Position numbers and translations under genes: made by a program. Under the pieces are notes generated by a model. That model did not search any database. It had not been told where the DNA came from and saw only the letters and a list, made by a program, of their open reading frames with translations. A DNA stretch of 64,000 nucleotides from Streptomyces sp. Q6 (GTDB taxonomy: Bacteria > Actinomycetota > Actinomycetes > Streptomycetales > Streptomycetaceae), in assembly GCF_036967205.1 (NCBI RefSeq), contig NZ_CP146022.1, forward strand, positions 7,750,001 through 7,814,000, read 5' to 3'. Shown in pieces: positions 1 through 7,454 of the stretch; within the stretch, counting starts at the first letter, position 1, and every line of letters begins with the position of its first letter.

Positions 1-1661
1 TGCGACACGTCCCGCCACAGTTCGGCCTCACCGCCGTCGAACGCGATCCGCTCCGTGAGCTCCCGGCGCCGCGGGTCGGGCAGCAGGGCCAGCAGGTCGA
101 GCGCGCGGGACAGCGTCCAGGCCGCCGTCACGTTCGTGTACGCGTTGTCGTCGATGCCCGGACGATCGGCGTCCGGATACCCGTCGTGGTACTCGTCGGG
201 GCCGACGACCCCGCGCAGCCGGTAGCGGCCGAGATCCTCGTCGTACGCGGCCCTGTCCGCCCAGAACCGGGCGATCTGGAGCAGCGTCTCCGCACCCTTG
301 GTGTGCAGGAACTCGGCGTCACCGGTCGCCTCCCAGTAGCGCCAGATGTTGTACGCGACGGCCGAGTCGACGTGGTGCTGCAAGTGGGTGTGGTCGGGCA
401 GCCAGCGCCCGGACTCCGGGTTGAGGTGCAGCCGCTGGGTCTCCTCCCGGCCGTCGCTGCTGCTCTGCCACGGGTACATGGCGCCGCGGTACCCGGCGTC
501 GCGCGCCGCGCGGCAGGCCCGCTCCAGGCGGCGGTGCCGGTAGGTGAGCAGGGCCCGGGACACCTCGGGGAAGTGCAGGTTCAGATAGGGCAGCACGAAC
601 AGCTCGTCCCAGAAGACGTGCCCGCGGTACGCCTCGCCGTGCAGCCCGCGGGCGGGCACCCCGACGTCCAGTTCGGCGGTGTGCGGCGAGAGCGTCTGGA
701 GGACGTGGAAGAGGTGCAGCCGCAGGATGCGGCCCGCTTCGCCGGGTACGTCGAGTTCGGCCCGGCGCCACAGCTGGTCCCACGCGGTGAGATGCGTGTC
801 GATCAGGTCGTCGAAGGACGGTGCCCCCAGGGCCCGGTCGACCGCGGCTTGCAGTGGATCGCTGATGGCCGGGTCGCGGGACGTGTGCAGCGCGACGATC
901 TTGTCCACGGTCGCGGTACGGCCGGGCCGCATCGGCAGGTGCAGCAGTTGCGCCGCGCGGTCGTCCGTGTGCTGGTCGTGCCGCAGCGTGGCGTCGGCGC
1001 AGTCGGTGCGGGACGCGAGGGCTATGCGCACGTCGGAGACGCGGGTGCGGCAGCGCAGCCAGACGAGGTCGGGCGCGGCGGTGCCGCTGTGCACGTGGAC
1101 GAGATGGTGCCCGGCCAGATCGCGGTAGCGCGGCACGCCCGCGTTCCGGACGGACCCGTCGAGCGCGGCCTGGACCTCCAGCTCGCCCGACCAGTTCTCC
1201 GGCGTGAACTCCGAGCGCAGGGCGGCGAGATGGGGGTCCGCCATGTGCACGAGCCGCAGCTGCCGCAGGGCGATACGGCGTCCCTCGCTGTCCTCGTACG
1301 TCGTGCGCCGCTCCAGCAGTCCGCTGTTGAGGATGAGGGTCTGACGGTGGTCGACGACCCGGGCGGTGTCCGGGTGGAGCCAGGGCCCCGTGCCGTGCTC
1401 GTCGCGGCAACGAAAGCGCAGCGGCAGCCAGTTGGGGAGGTTGACGAGGTCCTCGTTCTCGACCTGGCGGCCCGCGACGGTCGACGGGAGCCGGTCGTAG
1501 CAGCCCGCGACGTACGTGCCCGGGTAGTGGACCGCGTCCGCGTCGCACTCCGGGAGGGCGCCGCGCGTGGCGAAGTATCCGTTGCCCAGGGCGCACAGGG
1601 ACTCCCGCAGGCGTTCGTCACCGGGCGCGAGGCCCTCGTACTCCCATGTCCACTCCGTCAC
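1..1661 (-). CDS. Glycoside hydrolase family 65 phosphorylase (maltose/trehalose/kojibiose phosphorylase type), C-terminus cut by window edge
   Basis: Translated on the minus strand from a GTG at 1661, this gives a GH65 protein starting VTEWTWEYEGLAPGDERL, with the N-terminal motif ALGNGYFATRG, the central GHVFWDE motif and the catalytic segment VVGPDEYH. The acid Glu falls near residue 490, where the family's general acid is expected (Glu487 in a characterised maltose phosphorylase). GH65 enzymes phosphorolyse alpha-glucosides with inversion, giving beta-glucose-1-phosphate in the cytoplasm. The upstream beta-phosphoglucomutase-like gene ends in a GTGA overlap with this start, so the pair is translationally coupled and would carry beta-Glc1P to Glc6P. 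About 553 residues are visible; the last third is outside the window. Exact disaccharide specificity cannot be read from sequence. The family is certain, substrate unknown. Confidence 0.93.
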   Translation of the reverse strand, partial: MTEWTWEYEGLAPGDERLRESLCALGNGYFATRGALPECDADAVHYPGTYVAGCYDRLPSTVAGRQVENEDLVNLPNWLPLRFRCRDEHGTGPWLHPDTARVVDHRQTLILNSGLLERRTTYEDSEGRRIALRQLRLVHMADPHLAALRSEFTPENWSGELEVQAALDGSVRNAGVPRYRDLAGHHLVHVHSGTAAPDLVWLRCRTRVSDVRIALASRTDCADATLRHDQHTDDRAAQLLHLPMRPGRTATVDKIVALHTSRDPAISDPLQAAVDRALGAPSFDDLIDTHLTAWDQLWRRAELDVPGEAGRILRLHLFHVLQTLSPHTAELDVGVPARGLHGEAYRGHVFWDELFVLPYLNLHFPEVSRALLTYRHRRLERACRAARDAGYRGAMYPWQSSSDGREETQRLHLNPESGRWLPDHTHLQHHVDSAVAYNIWRYWEATGDAEFLHTKGAETLLQIARFWADRAAYDEDLGRYRLRGVVGPDEYHDGYPDADRPGIDDNAYTNVTAAWTLSRALDLLALLPDPRRRELTERIAFDGGEAELWRDVS

Positions 1662-2404
1662 GAGACGGCTCCCTTCACGAGCAGCTCACCGAGGTCCGCG
1701 ACGACCAGATCGGCGCCGTGGCGCAGGAGTTCGGCGGTCCGCGTCCGACCCGGCGTCCGGTCGACGCCGACGACCAGGCCGAAACCGCCCCGCCGGCCCG
1801 CCTCCACCCCGGCCACCGCGTCCTCGACGATCGCCGTGCGCGCGGGCGCCACGCCCAGCCTGCGGGCGCCTTCGAGGAAGAGATCGGGAGCCGGCTTGCC
1901 CGCGAGGCCGAGCCGTGCCGAGTCGACGCCGTCCACCACCGCGTCGAACAGGCTCATCACCTGGGTACGGGCGAGGAGTTCACGGGCGTGGAGCGACGCG
2001 GAGACCGCGGCCAGCAGCACCCCGCCGCCGAGCAGGGCGCGCAGCAGATCCACCGTGCCGGGATAGGCGGGAACGGCCGGGCCGTGCCGCAGCCGCTCCG
2101 TGTAGAGGCGGTCCTTGGCCACGGCCACGGCCTCCACCGTCCCGGCGTCGGCGTGCACACCGCGGGAGGCGAGGAACGCCGCCGCGCCGTCGCGCCGCGA
2201 CTTCCCGTCCACGTACGCCGGATAGTCGACCTCGGTGTCGAACGGCCGCCGGTCCTTCGGCGAAGGGGGCGGCTGCTCGCGCAGGAAGGCGTCGAAGGTC
2301 GCCTTCCACGCCTGCGCGTGCAGCCGCGCCGAGTCCGTGATCACACCGTCGGTGTCGAGGACGACCGCACCGACGGTCCGCAGCGGTCCCGCTATGTCTC
2401 GCAC
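1658..2404 (-). CDS. HAD-superfamily beta-phosphoglucomutase-like hydrolase
   Basis: A 248-residue HAD subfamily IA protein. The nucleophile motif is near the N-terminus (VLDTDGVITDSARLH), a Ser/Thr motif lies in LLAAVSASLHARELL, the conserved Lys is in GLAGKPAPDLF and the acidic motif is IVEDAVAGVEAGR. The DxDGVITDS signature and the GKPAPD segment match beta-phosphoglucomutases, which interconvert beta-glucose-1-phosphate and glucose-6-phosphate. The GTG start at 2404 was chosen because the HAD core begins directly after it; the reading frame remains open upstream but only with arginine/alanine-rich out-of-frame-like sequence. Its stop overlaps the GH65 start, and the upstream universal stress gene ends 2 bp before it, so all three are probably one transcript. 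The first motif has Thr between the two Asp residues where Leu/Phe is more usual. Confidence 0.88.
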   Translation of the reverse strand: MRDIAGPLRTVGAVVLDTDGVITDSARLHAQAWKATFDAFLREQPPPSPKDRRPFDTEVDYPAYVDGKSRRDGAAAFLASRGVHADAGTVEAVAVAKDRLYTERLRHGPAVPAYPGTVDLLRALLGGGVLLAAVSASLHARELLARTQVMSLFDAVVDGVDSARLGLAGKPAPDLFLEGARRLGVAPARTAIVEDAVAGVEAGRRGGFGLVVGVDRTPGRTRTAELLRHGADLVVADLGELLVKGAVS

Positions 2405-2406
2405 GA

Positions 2407-3306
2407 CTACTCCTCGGGGGTGGTTCGGGAACCGTGCTGTGCCACCACGACGACGGGACAGTCCGCGTGGTGCAGTACGGCGTGCGCGACCCGGCCGAGT
2501 TGCAGCCCGAAGTGGCCGTGACGCCGTCGCGCTCCGACGATCACCAGGTCGGCCGCGGCGGAGCGGTCGATGAGAATCCTGCGGGCCGGTCCCTCCACGG
2601 TGACCGGGCGCACCGGGACGTCGGGATGGACCCGCGCAGGACCGCGCAGCGCGTCGGCCAGCACGTCCTCGGCGGCCTGCTCGCACTGCCGCGCGGGATC
2701 ACCGGACAGCAGCGGATGATCGGCGGTCCTGCCCGCCGGGGCGCGCCAGGTACGCACCGCGTCGAGCACGCAGTGCCGTGCCGCGGCCTCGGCGAACGCG
2801 AACCGGGTCGCCGAGTCGGCGGATTCGTGATCGCCCACCCCGAGCAGGATCCGTTGGTGGGTACCGGTGACCCCGGCCGTGCTCCCGCGCACGACGATCA
2901 CCGGGCACTGCGCGTGCGCGGCCACGGCGAGGCTGACGGAGCCGAGCAGCAGTTCCTGCACCGGGCCTCGGCCTGTACGCCCGGTGACCAGGGCGACGGC
3001 GTTGCGCGCCGCGCGCAGCAGGGCCGTCTCGGGGTCCTCGGCCACGGCTTCGGTGGAGACCCGCACCTCGGGACGGCTCGCGGCGGCCCGTGCGACGGCG
3101 GTCCGCAGGATCTGGTGCGCGAGGTCGTGCCGGCCGGGCCGTGGGCCGAGCGGCACGGCGGGGGCGTCGTCCTCGTACTTCTCCCAGAGCGACGCGTGCA
3201 CCAGCCTCAGCGCGTAACCACGTACGGCGGCCTCCCGCGCTGCCCAGTCCACCGCACGGAGGCTGGCCTCGGACCCGTCCACACCCACGACCAGCGGGAG
3301 CGCCAT
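2407..3306 (-). CDS. Universal stress protein, tandem UspA domains
   Basis: A 299-residue protein with two UspA domains, roughly residues 1-140 and 150-295. Both carry the ATP-binding type Gly pattern: TGRTGRGPVQELLLGSVS in the first and GARRRHGHFGLQLGRVAH in the second, each followed by a beta strand ending in PVIVV/PVVVV. Two-domain Usp proteins of this size are typical of Streptomyces and mycobacteria and are induced in hypoxia or stasis. The ATG at 3306 is preceded by GAGAGG at a reasonable distance; an in-frame GTG at 3318 is the alternative. Divergent from hsp20, with a DosR-like box (3412-3425) in the shared 209-bp intergenic region. It heads the minus-strand group usp, HAD, GH65. Confidence 0.92.
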   Translation of the reverse strand: MALPLVVGVDGSEASLRAVDWAAREAAVRGYALRLVHASLWEKYEDDAPAVPLGPRPGRHDLAHQILRTAVARAAASRPEVRVSTEAVAEDPETALLRAARNAVALVTGRTGRGPVQELLLGSVSLAVAAHAQCPVIVVRGSTAGVTGTHQRILLGVGDHESADSATRFAFAEAAARHCVLDAVRTWRAPAGRTADHPLLSGDPARQCEQAAEDVLADALRGPARVHPDVPVRPVTVEGPARRILIDRSAAADLVIVGARRRHGHFGLQLGRVAHAVLHHADCPVVVVAQHGSRTTPEE

Positions 3307-3411
3307 GGTGTCCACCACCTCTCTCGGGAGTTCCCGGGTGAGCCGGAGCGGCTCTCCTCCACCGTGACACAGGGCGTGACCTGGCAGGAGGGGCCGGTGC
3401 GGTCCACAGCG

Positions 3412-3425
3412 GGGACGTTCGGCCC
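3412..3425. promoter_or_regulatory. DosR/DevR(OsdR)-like box between usp and hsp20
   Basis: GGGACGTTCGGCCC, an imperfect dyad GGG.C....G.CCC, lies in the divergent usp/hsp20 region. A second weaker candidate, GGCCGGTGCGGTCC, lies just upstream at about 3392-3406. Close copies occur at 4393-4406 and 6570-6582. Mycobacterial DevR/DosR boxes have the form GGGAC-N4-GTCCC and govern usp, hsp20 and acg genes, so the gene context fits. The assignment is inference from motif and context. Confidence 0.5.
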
Positions 3426-3515
3426 AGGACAGCGCGGGGCGCGCGGAGGAGGCTGGCAGTGAAGGCCGGGGGCGAAGACCCCGGCCGACGCACCGCGGAG
3501 GGAAGGGAGAGCGAG

Positions 3516-3941
3516 ATGGCCGGCCTTCTGGAGTGGCGACCGCCGGTACTGCCCGACCTGTTCGACTGGATCGAGTCGGGGCTCGGCGGATTCCCCGCGC
3601 ACCGAGGCGTTCCCGGGCTGCACGGCATCAGGGTCGAGCAGCAGCTGACCGAGGACGCGTACACGCTGCGGGCCGAACTGCCCGGGATCGACGTGGAGAA
3701 GGACATCGAGATCACCGTGGCCGACGATGTCCTCACCCTGCGCGCCGAGCGCGGCGACGAGACCAAGGACAAGCACCACACCGAGTTCCGCTACGGCGCC
3801 TTCGTCCGCTCCCTGCGGCTCCCTCCGGGGGCCCTGGGGGACGAGGCGAGCGCCACGTACAAGGACGGCATCCTCACCGTGACCGTTCCGCTCGCCACGG
3901 CCGAGAAGACCGAGGCGCGGACGATTCCGGTCCGCCGTTAG
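3516..3941 (+). CDS. Hsp20/alpha-crystallin family small heat-shock protein
   Basis: A 141-residue small heat-shock protein. The alpha-crystallin domain spans about residues 40-130, with the typical ELPGIDVEKDIEITV segment, LTLRAER, a polar loop with RYGAFVRSLRLPPG, and the C-terminal strand KDGILTVTVPL. The IxI/V-like tail motif appears as TIPVRR. Such proteins are ATP-independent holdases. ATG at 3516 is preceded by GGAAGGGAG and gives a normal N-terminus (MAGLLEWRPPVLPDLFDW); a longer frame from 3459 has no good ribosome site. It is divergent from usp and followed by a strong hairpin, so it is probably monocistronic. The nearby DosR-like box suggests induction under hypoxia or dormancy, as with mycobacterial Acr/Hsp16. 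Confidence 0.93.
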   Translation: MAGLLEWRPPVLPDLFDWIESGLGGFPAHRGVPGLHGIRVEQQLTEDAYTLRAELPGIDVEKDIEITVADDVLTLRAERGDETKDKHHTEFRYGAFVRSLRLPPGALGDEASATYKDGILTVTVPLATAEKTEARTIPVRR

Positions 3942-3965
3942 CCGCCCTGGCGGAGCACGCGCGAA

Positions 3966-4005
3966 GGGTGGGGCGCCGCCCCTGGTAGCGGCGCCCCACC
4001 CCTTT
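3966..4005 (+). terminator. Intrinsic terminator of hsp20
   Basis: A 14-bp perfect GC-rich stem (3966-3979 with 3988-4001) and an 8-base loop are followed by TTT, 24 bp after the hsp20 stop. Confidence 0.8.
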
Positions 4006-4040
4006 CGCCGTGCGCGGTACGGGAACCGGGGCCTGAGCCC

Positions 4041-4064
4041 CGAAGTCCCGAAGTCCCGAAGTTC
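4041..4064. repeat. Three tandem copies of CGAAGTCC (last copy CGAAGTTC)
   Basis: The 8-bp unit runs at 4041, 4049 and 4057 and is followed by CGAGGGAC. It lies at the 3' end of the small membrane gene, in a non-coding gap. The units resemble half-sites of the DosR-like box (GTCC/GGGAC), but helical phasing at 8 bp is not that of a normal dimeric site, so this may be coincidental. Confidence 0.5.
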
Positions 4065-4086
4065 CGAGGGACCGTCGCTCGTCACG

Positions 4087-4299
4087 TCAGCTGAGCCGCC
4101 TGCCCGCGCCCACCGGGCTCCGCCGCGGTTCCGCCGGCACCCGGGGGTGCCGTGCCGCGTCCCGCCGACGCTCACGCCGGCGCACGCAGCGCAGGTACAG
4201 CGTGTCGGCGACAGCGACCGTCACGAGGATCAGCACCATCGAGACAACCAGCAGCTCACCGAACGTCCACCAGAACTCCGGCGGGAGAAACGTACGCAT
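4087..4299 (-). CDS. Small single-pass membrane protein, function unknown
   Basis: A 70-residue protein: short N-terminus (MRTFLPPEFWWTFGEL), one membrane segment of about 20 residues (LLVVSMVLILVTVAVADTLY), then a strongly basic cytosolic tail rich in Arg. A perfect AAGGAGG stands 8 bases before the ATG at 4299 (5 before an alternative GTG at 4302), and this ribosome site is the main reason for calling it real. It is divergent from the beta-helix membrane protein at 4533 and shares its DosR-like box at 4393-4406. No family is recognised. Topology (N-out, C-in by the positive-inside rule) is an inference. Confidence 0.72.
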   Translation of the reverse strand: MRTFLPPEFWWTFGELLVVSMVLILVTVAVADTLYLRCVRRRERRRDAARHPRVPAEPRRSPVGAGRRLS

Positions 4300-4392
4300 C
4301 ACGATCGCCTCCTTGAGCCGGGAACGGCTCTGTGACGACTCCAGTCAACGCCCGCGCGCGCGATGACGCGTGGGCCGCCCGGGATCCGCCCC

Positions 4393-4406
4393 GGGACCTT
4401 CGGCCC
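4393..4406. promoter_or_regulatory. DosR/DevR(OsdR)-like box between divergent genes 4299 and 4533
   Basis: GGGACCTTCGGCCC differs at one position from the box at 3412-3425. A degenerate copy (GGACCTTCGGGGGG) lies at 4515-4528, close to the downstream start codon. It is placed 94 bp upstream of the small membrane gene and 127 bp upstream of the gene at 4533, so it could serve both. Confidence 0.5.
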
Positions 4407-4532
4407 CTGCACCGCCACGCCGAACGGGCCGACGGTCGAAGGGGGCCGCGTGACACCCACTCGGGCACCCGTGACGGGCGCACGCCGCGGCCGCACACTG
4501 AGGTGGGCCGCACCGGACCTTCGGGGGGAACC

Positions 4533-6311
4533 GTGCCGACAGAGCTGGAGCGCGCGCTGGCGGACCACGCCGCCGAGGGCCGGGAGCTCGATCTGGCAGG
4601 CGAGGAAGCCGTCAACGAGGCCGCGATGCGCGCCTGGGGTGCGGACCGGACCGTGTCGGCCGCTTCGATCCGGGCGATTGTGTGCGCCGGGTCCGCCTCA
4701 GGGTCCTCCGACGACGGTCCACCGGCGGCGCTCAAGCTGCGCGGCGCTCGCGTCACCGGCCGCATCGACCTGGACCACGTACACAGCCCCATGCCCCTCG
4801 AACTGGTCGACTGCCTGCTCGCCGAAGGAATCAGCGCGCTCGACGCCGAGCTCCCGGCGCTCCTCCTGGGCGACTGCGTCGTGGAGCACCGCCAGGAGAT
4901 CCCTCTCAAGGCGCCGCTGCTGCGGGTGAGGTTTCTCGGCCTGAGCCGGACACAGGTCAGGGGGCGGTGCGACGGCCCTGCCGCGGCGCTCTGGGGTTCC
5001 GAGATCGGTCATCTCGTCTGCTCCGGGGCGACGTTCGTCAACCTGCACGGATGCGCACTCGACATGAACCAGGCGCGGATCGAGCACAGCGCGTTGATGA
5101 ACGAGCGCTTCAAGGCGGCAGGGCGCGGCCGCGACGGATGGCCCGGCGCGGTCAACCTGTCCGGCGTGTCCGTGGGAGGACTCCTGGACTTCTCCGGGGC
5201 CACGCTGGAGAGCACGGACGGCACTGCGTTGCAGGCCCTCAGCCTGCACACCGGACTGCCGCTCGTCCTCGGACGCGGATTCAAGGCCGGGGTCGAGGGC
5301 AGCGATGCGTGTGCCGTCCTGTTGTCAGGGGCGACGATCGAGGAACTCGTCTGTGAGGGCGTGGAGTTGACCAGCTCGGGCGGCCCCGCGCTGATGGCCG
5401 ATCACCTCACCGTACGCGGGTCGGTGGTCTTCACGGACAGCGTCCTCGACGCGGCCAGTGAGCGGTTCGGAGCGCTCTGGCTGGGCGGCGCCGAGGCCGG
5501 AGGCGAACTGCGCTGCCACGGGACCCGGATGGAGAACAAGTCCGGAGCGGCCCTCGCCGCCCCCTTCATGAAGGCCCGGCTGAACGTGGCGCTGGGCGAC
5601 GAACTCGACCTGCGCGGTGGCGGCGACGCGGCGGCCTTGAACCTCAGGGGCGCCCACGTCGACGGCTCGCTGATCATCGGCGACCACGTGGCGCTCGCCC
5701 ACCGCCGGGGCCCGCGGCACCGGCTGGACGTGAACGGCCTGACGTACACGGACCTGGAGGGTCGCGGGCGGCACGACTGGCTGACGTACCTCTATGACGG
5801 CACCGCGACCTACGCGGCGCAGCCCTACCGGCAACTGGCCGGCCTCTGCCACCAGCGCGGCCACGACAAGGAGGCGCGCAGCGTCCTCGTCGCCCAGCAG
5901 AAGGACCGGCTGCGCAGGGACCACGTGGGTCTGGCCGAGCGCGCGTGGGGCGGACTGACCGGCATGGTCCTCGGCTACGGCTACAAGCCCTGGCGCGCCA
6001 TCTTCTACCTGCTCGGCGTCGTCGCGCTGGCCGTGACGCTGGCCGTGGTGCTCGGGGCGCACGGCGGGGTCGCCAGGGAGGCGGACACGGCCGGGGCGCA
6101 TCACGGGCCGTGTTCGGTCGTCGAGACCGTCTCGATCGGGCTCCAGCTGGCCCTGCCGCTCGCCCGGTCGGCCGGTCCCCAGGACTGCACCGTCGCGTCC
6201 GGCGCGGCGGGACAGGCGCTCACCGCGAGCGGCTGGGTGCTCCAGGCGCTGTCCTGGGCCTTCGCCACCCTGTTCGTCGCGGGGTTCACCGGCGCGGTCC
6301 GCAGGACCTGA
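4533..6311 (+). CDS. Beta-helix-like protein with C-terminal membrane segments (often annotated 'membrane-associated oxidoreductase')
   Basis: A 592-residue protein. From about residue 55 to 400 it is built of repeated short beta-strand blocks such as LKLRGARVTGRIDL, VNLSGVSVGGLLDF and LNLRGAHVDGSLII, spaced like the rungs of a right-handed beta helix. The C-terminal part has a conserved helical block (YRQLAGLCHQRGHDKEARSV) and two membrane helices, FYLLGVVALAVTLAVVLGAH and a final ALSWAFATLFVAGFTGAV. No nucleotide-binding or redox motif was seen, so the oxidoreductase label often given to relatives is not supported here. The GTG at 4533 follows a GGGGGG stretch; the open frame upstream to 4332 reads as non-coding. 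Located in the DosR-like island. Confidence 0.8.
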   Translation: MPTELERALADHAAEGRELDLAGEEAVNEAAMRAWGADRTVSAASIRAIVCAGSASGSSDDGPPAALKLRGARVTGRIDLDHVHSPMPLELVDCLLAEGISALDAELPALLLGDCVVEHRQEIPLKAPLLRVRFLGLSRTQVRGRCDGPAAALWGSEIGHLVCSGATFVNLHGCALDMNQARIEHSALMNERFKAAGRGRDGWPGAVNLSGVSVGGLLDFSGATLESTDGTALQALSLHTGLPLVLGRGFKAGVEGSDACAVLLSGATIEELVCEGVELTSSGGPALMADHLTVRGSVVFTDSVLDAASERFGALWLGGAEAGGELRCHGTRMENKSGAALAAPFMKARLNVALGDELDLRGGGDAAALNLRGAHVDGSLIIGDHVALAHRRGPRHRLDVNGLTYTDLEGRGRHDWLTYLYDGTATYAAQPYRQLAGLCHQRGHDKEARSVLVAQQKDRLRRDHVGLAERAWGGLTGMVLGYGYKPWRAIFYLLGVVALAVTLAVVLGAHGGVAREADTAGAHHGPCSVVETVSIGLQLALPLARSAGPQDCTVASGAAGQALTASGWVLQALSWAFATLFVAGFTGAVRRT

Positions 6312-6568
6312 GTCACCGGGACGCGTGCCGGACATAGGGTCGCCCGGCGGTGCGCGATGGCCCTTTCGGCGCCTGCCGCGACGCGGTGGACGGAGCTCTA
6401 TTGGAAGAGGGAGGTACTCCTTCGCCGCCGAGCGGGCGGCGAAGGGGCTGACGGGTGGCACCCGTCGGGGGCGGCCGTCTCTGCGGGAGGGCGGCCGCCC
6501 GTCACGCAGGTCGCTTCCCTCTCCGAGCGGACACCGAGGGCGAAGACCCTGAACGGGCCCTGAGAACA

Positions 6569-6583
6569 AGGACGTTCGGTCCT
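6569..6583. promoter_or_regulatory. DosR/DevR(OsdR)-like box upstream of the DoxX-like gene
   Basis: AGGACGTTCGGTCCT is an inverted repeat with 5-bp arms (AGGAC/GTCCT), 113 bp before the start at 6696. It is the clearest dyad of the three boxes. The whole 384-bp gap 6312-6695 otherwise contains only GC-rich inverted segments (for example around 6470-6500) and no plausible gene. Confidence 0.52.
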
Positions 6584-6695
6584 GGCCAGGGACCCCGGGG
6601 GCCCTGCGTCCCACTCCGCCCGGAGCGGCACATTGAAGGCGCAACGAGAGTCGCACCGACCCTCGTCCGTCACCACCCCTGGAGGGATGAGCATC

Positions 6696-7325
6696 ATGGC
6701 CGTCCACGACCACTCGCACCGTCACCCCGGATTCCACCTCCCGTCGCTGCGCGGGACGTCGCGGACTTCCCCTTCCGCGCAGGCGACGGCGGAAGCGGGC
6801 GCCACGACCGCGACCACCGCCTATGTGTTCGCCGGGCTGCGCTTCCTGATCGGGTTCGTCTTCCTGTGGGCGTTCCTCGACAAGACGTTCGGGTTCGGTT
6901 ACGCCACCCCCGGCGGCAAGGGCTGGGTCGACGGAGGATCGCCGACCAAGGGCTTCCTCAGCGGCGTGGCGGCCGGTCCGATGGAATCCACGTTCCACTC
7001 CTGGGCCGGGGCCGCCTGGGCCGACTGGCTGTTCATGATGGGCCTGCTCGGCGTCGGTGTCGCGCTGACCGCGGGCATCGCCCTCCGGCTCGCCGCCGTG
7101 GCCGGCACGGCCATGATGGCGCTGATGTGGATCGCGGAATGGCCGCCGGCGCGGCACCTCTCGGACGGCTCGGCGAGCATGTCGACGAACCCCTTCGCCG
7201 ACTACCACCTCGTGTACGCGGTCGTCCTCATCGCCCTCGCGGCCGCGGGCGCGGGCGCCACATGGGGCCTGGGCAGGCTGTGGGCCCGTCTCCCGATCGT
7301 CAGCCGGCACCGGTGGCTCGTCTGA
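6696..7325 (+). CDS. DoxX/DoxD-family membrane protein
   Basis: A 209-residue protein with a His-rich N-terminus (HDHSHRHPGFH) and four predicted membrane helices: about FAGLRFLIGFVFLWAFLDK, WADWLFMMGLLGVGVALTAG, LAAVAGTAMMALMWIAEW and YHLVYAVVLIALAAAGAGA. The pattern R-F-x-G-x-x-F-L-x-A-F-L-D-K-T-F in helix 1 and the late NPFADYHLVYA segment are usual for Streptomyces DoxX-like proteins related to the quinone-reactive DoxD subunit. The ATG at 6696 is preceded by GGAGGG at 9 bases; an earlier ATG at 6687 touches the ribosome site and is less likely. It has a terminator after its stop and a DosR-like box upstream. A role in redox balance at the membrane is inferred from family and neighbours. 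Confidence 0.87.
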   Translation: MAVHDHSHRHPGFHLPSLRGTSRTSPSAQATAEAGATTATTAYVFAGLRFLIGFVFLWAFLDKTFGFGYATPGGKGWVDGGSPTKGFLSGVAAGPMESTFHSWAGAAWADWLFMMGLLGVGVALTAGIALRLAAVAGTAMMALMWIAEWPPARHLSDGSASMSTNPFADYHLVYAVVLIALAAAGAGATWGLGRLWARLPIVSRHRWLV

Positions 7326-7343
7326 GCCCGCCCGCTCCGAGCC

Positions 7344-7375
7344 GGGGGTGACGCCGTCGACGCGGCGCCACCCCC
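7344..7375 (+). terminator. Terminator after the DoxX-like gene
   Basis: A 13-bp stem (7344-7356 with 7363-7375, one mismatch) with a 6-base loop begins 18 bp after the stop. No long T run follows, which is common for Streptomyces terminators. Confidence 0.7.
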
Positions 7376-7454
7376 GCTCGTCCCGTTCCCGGGCCGAGGG
7401 CGCGAAGACGCCGGGGCGCGGGACAATGGCGATGAGTGACACAGAGGAGGCACC

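Noticed and set aside
186-2066. A 626-residue open frame on the plus strand over the GH65/HAD genes
   Set aside because: It is antisense to two well-recognised proteins, has Arg/Val/Gln-rich composition with no family resemblance, and is a typical high-G+C shadow frame.
4533-6311. Functional label 'oxidoreductase' for the beta-helix membrane protein
   Set aside because: No cofactor-binding or redox motif could be found; the name seems to be inherited annotation.
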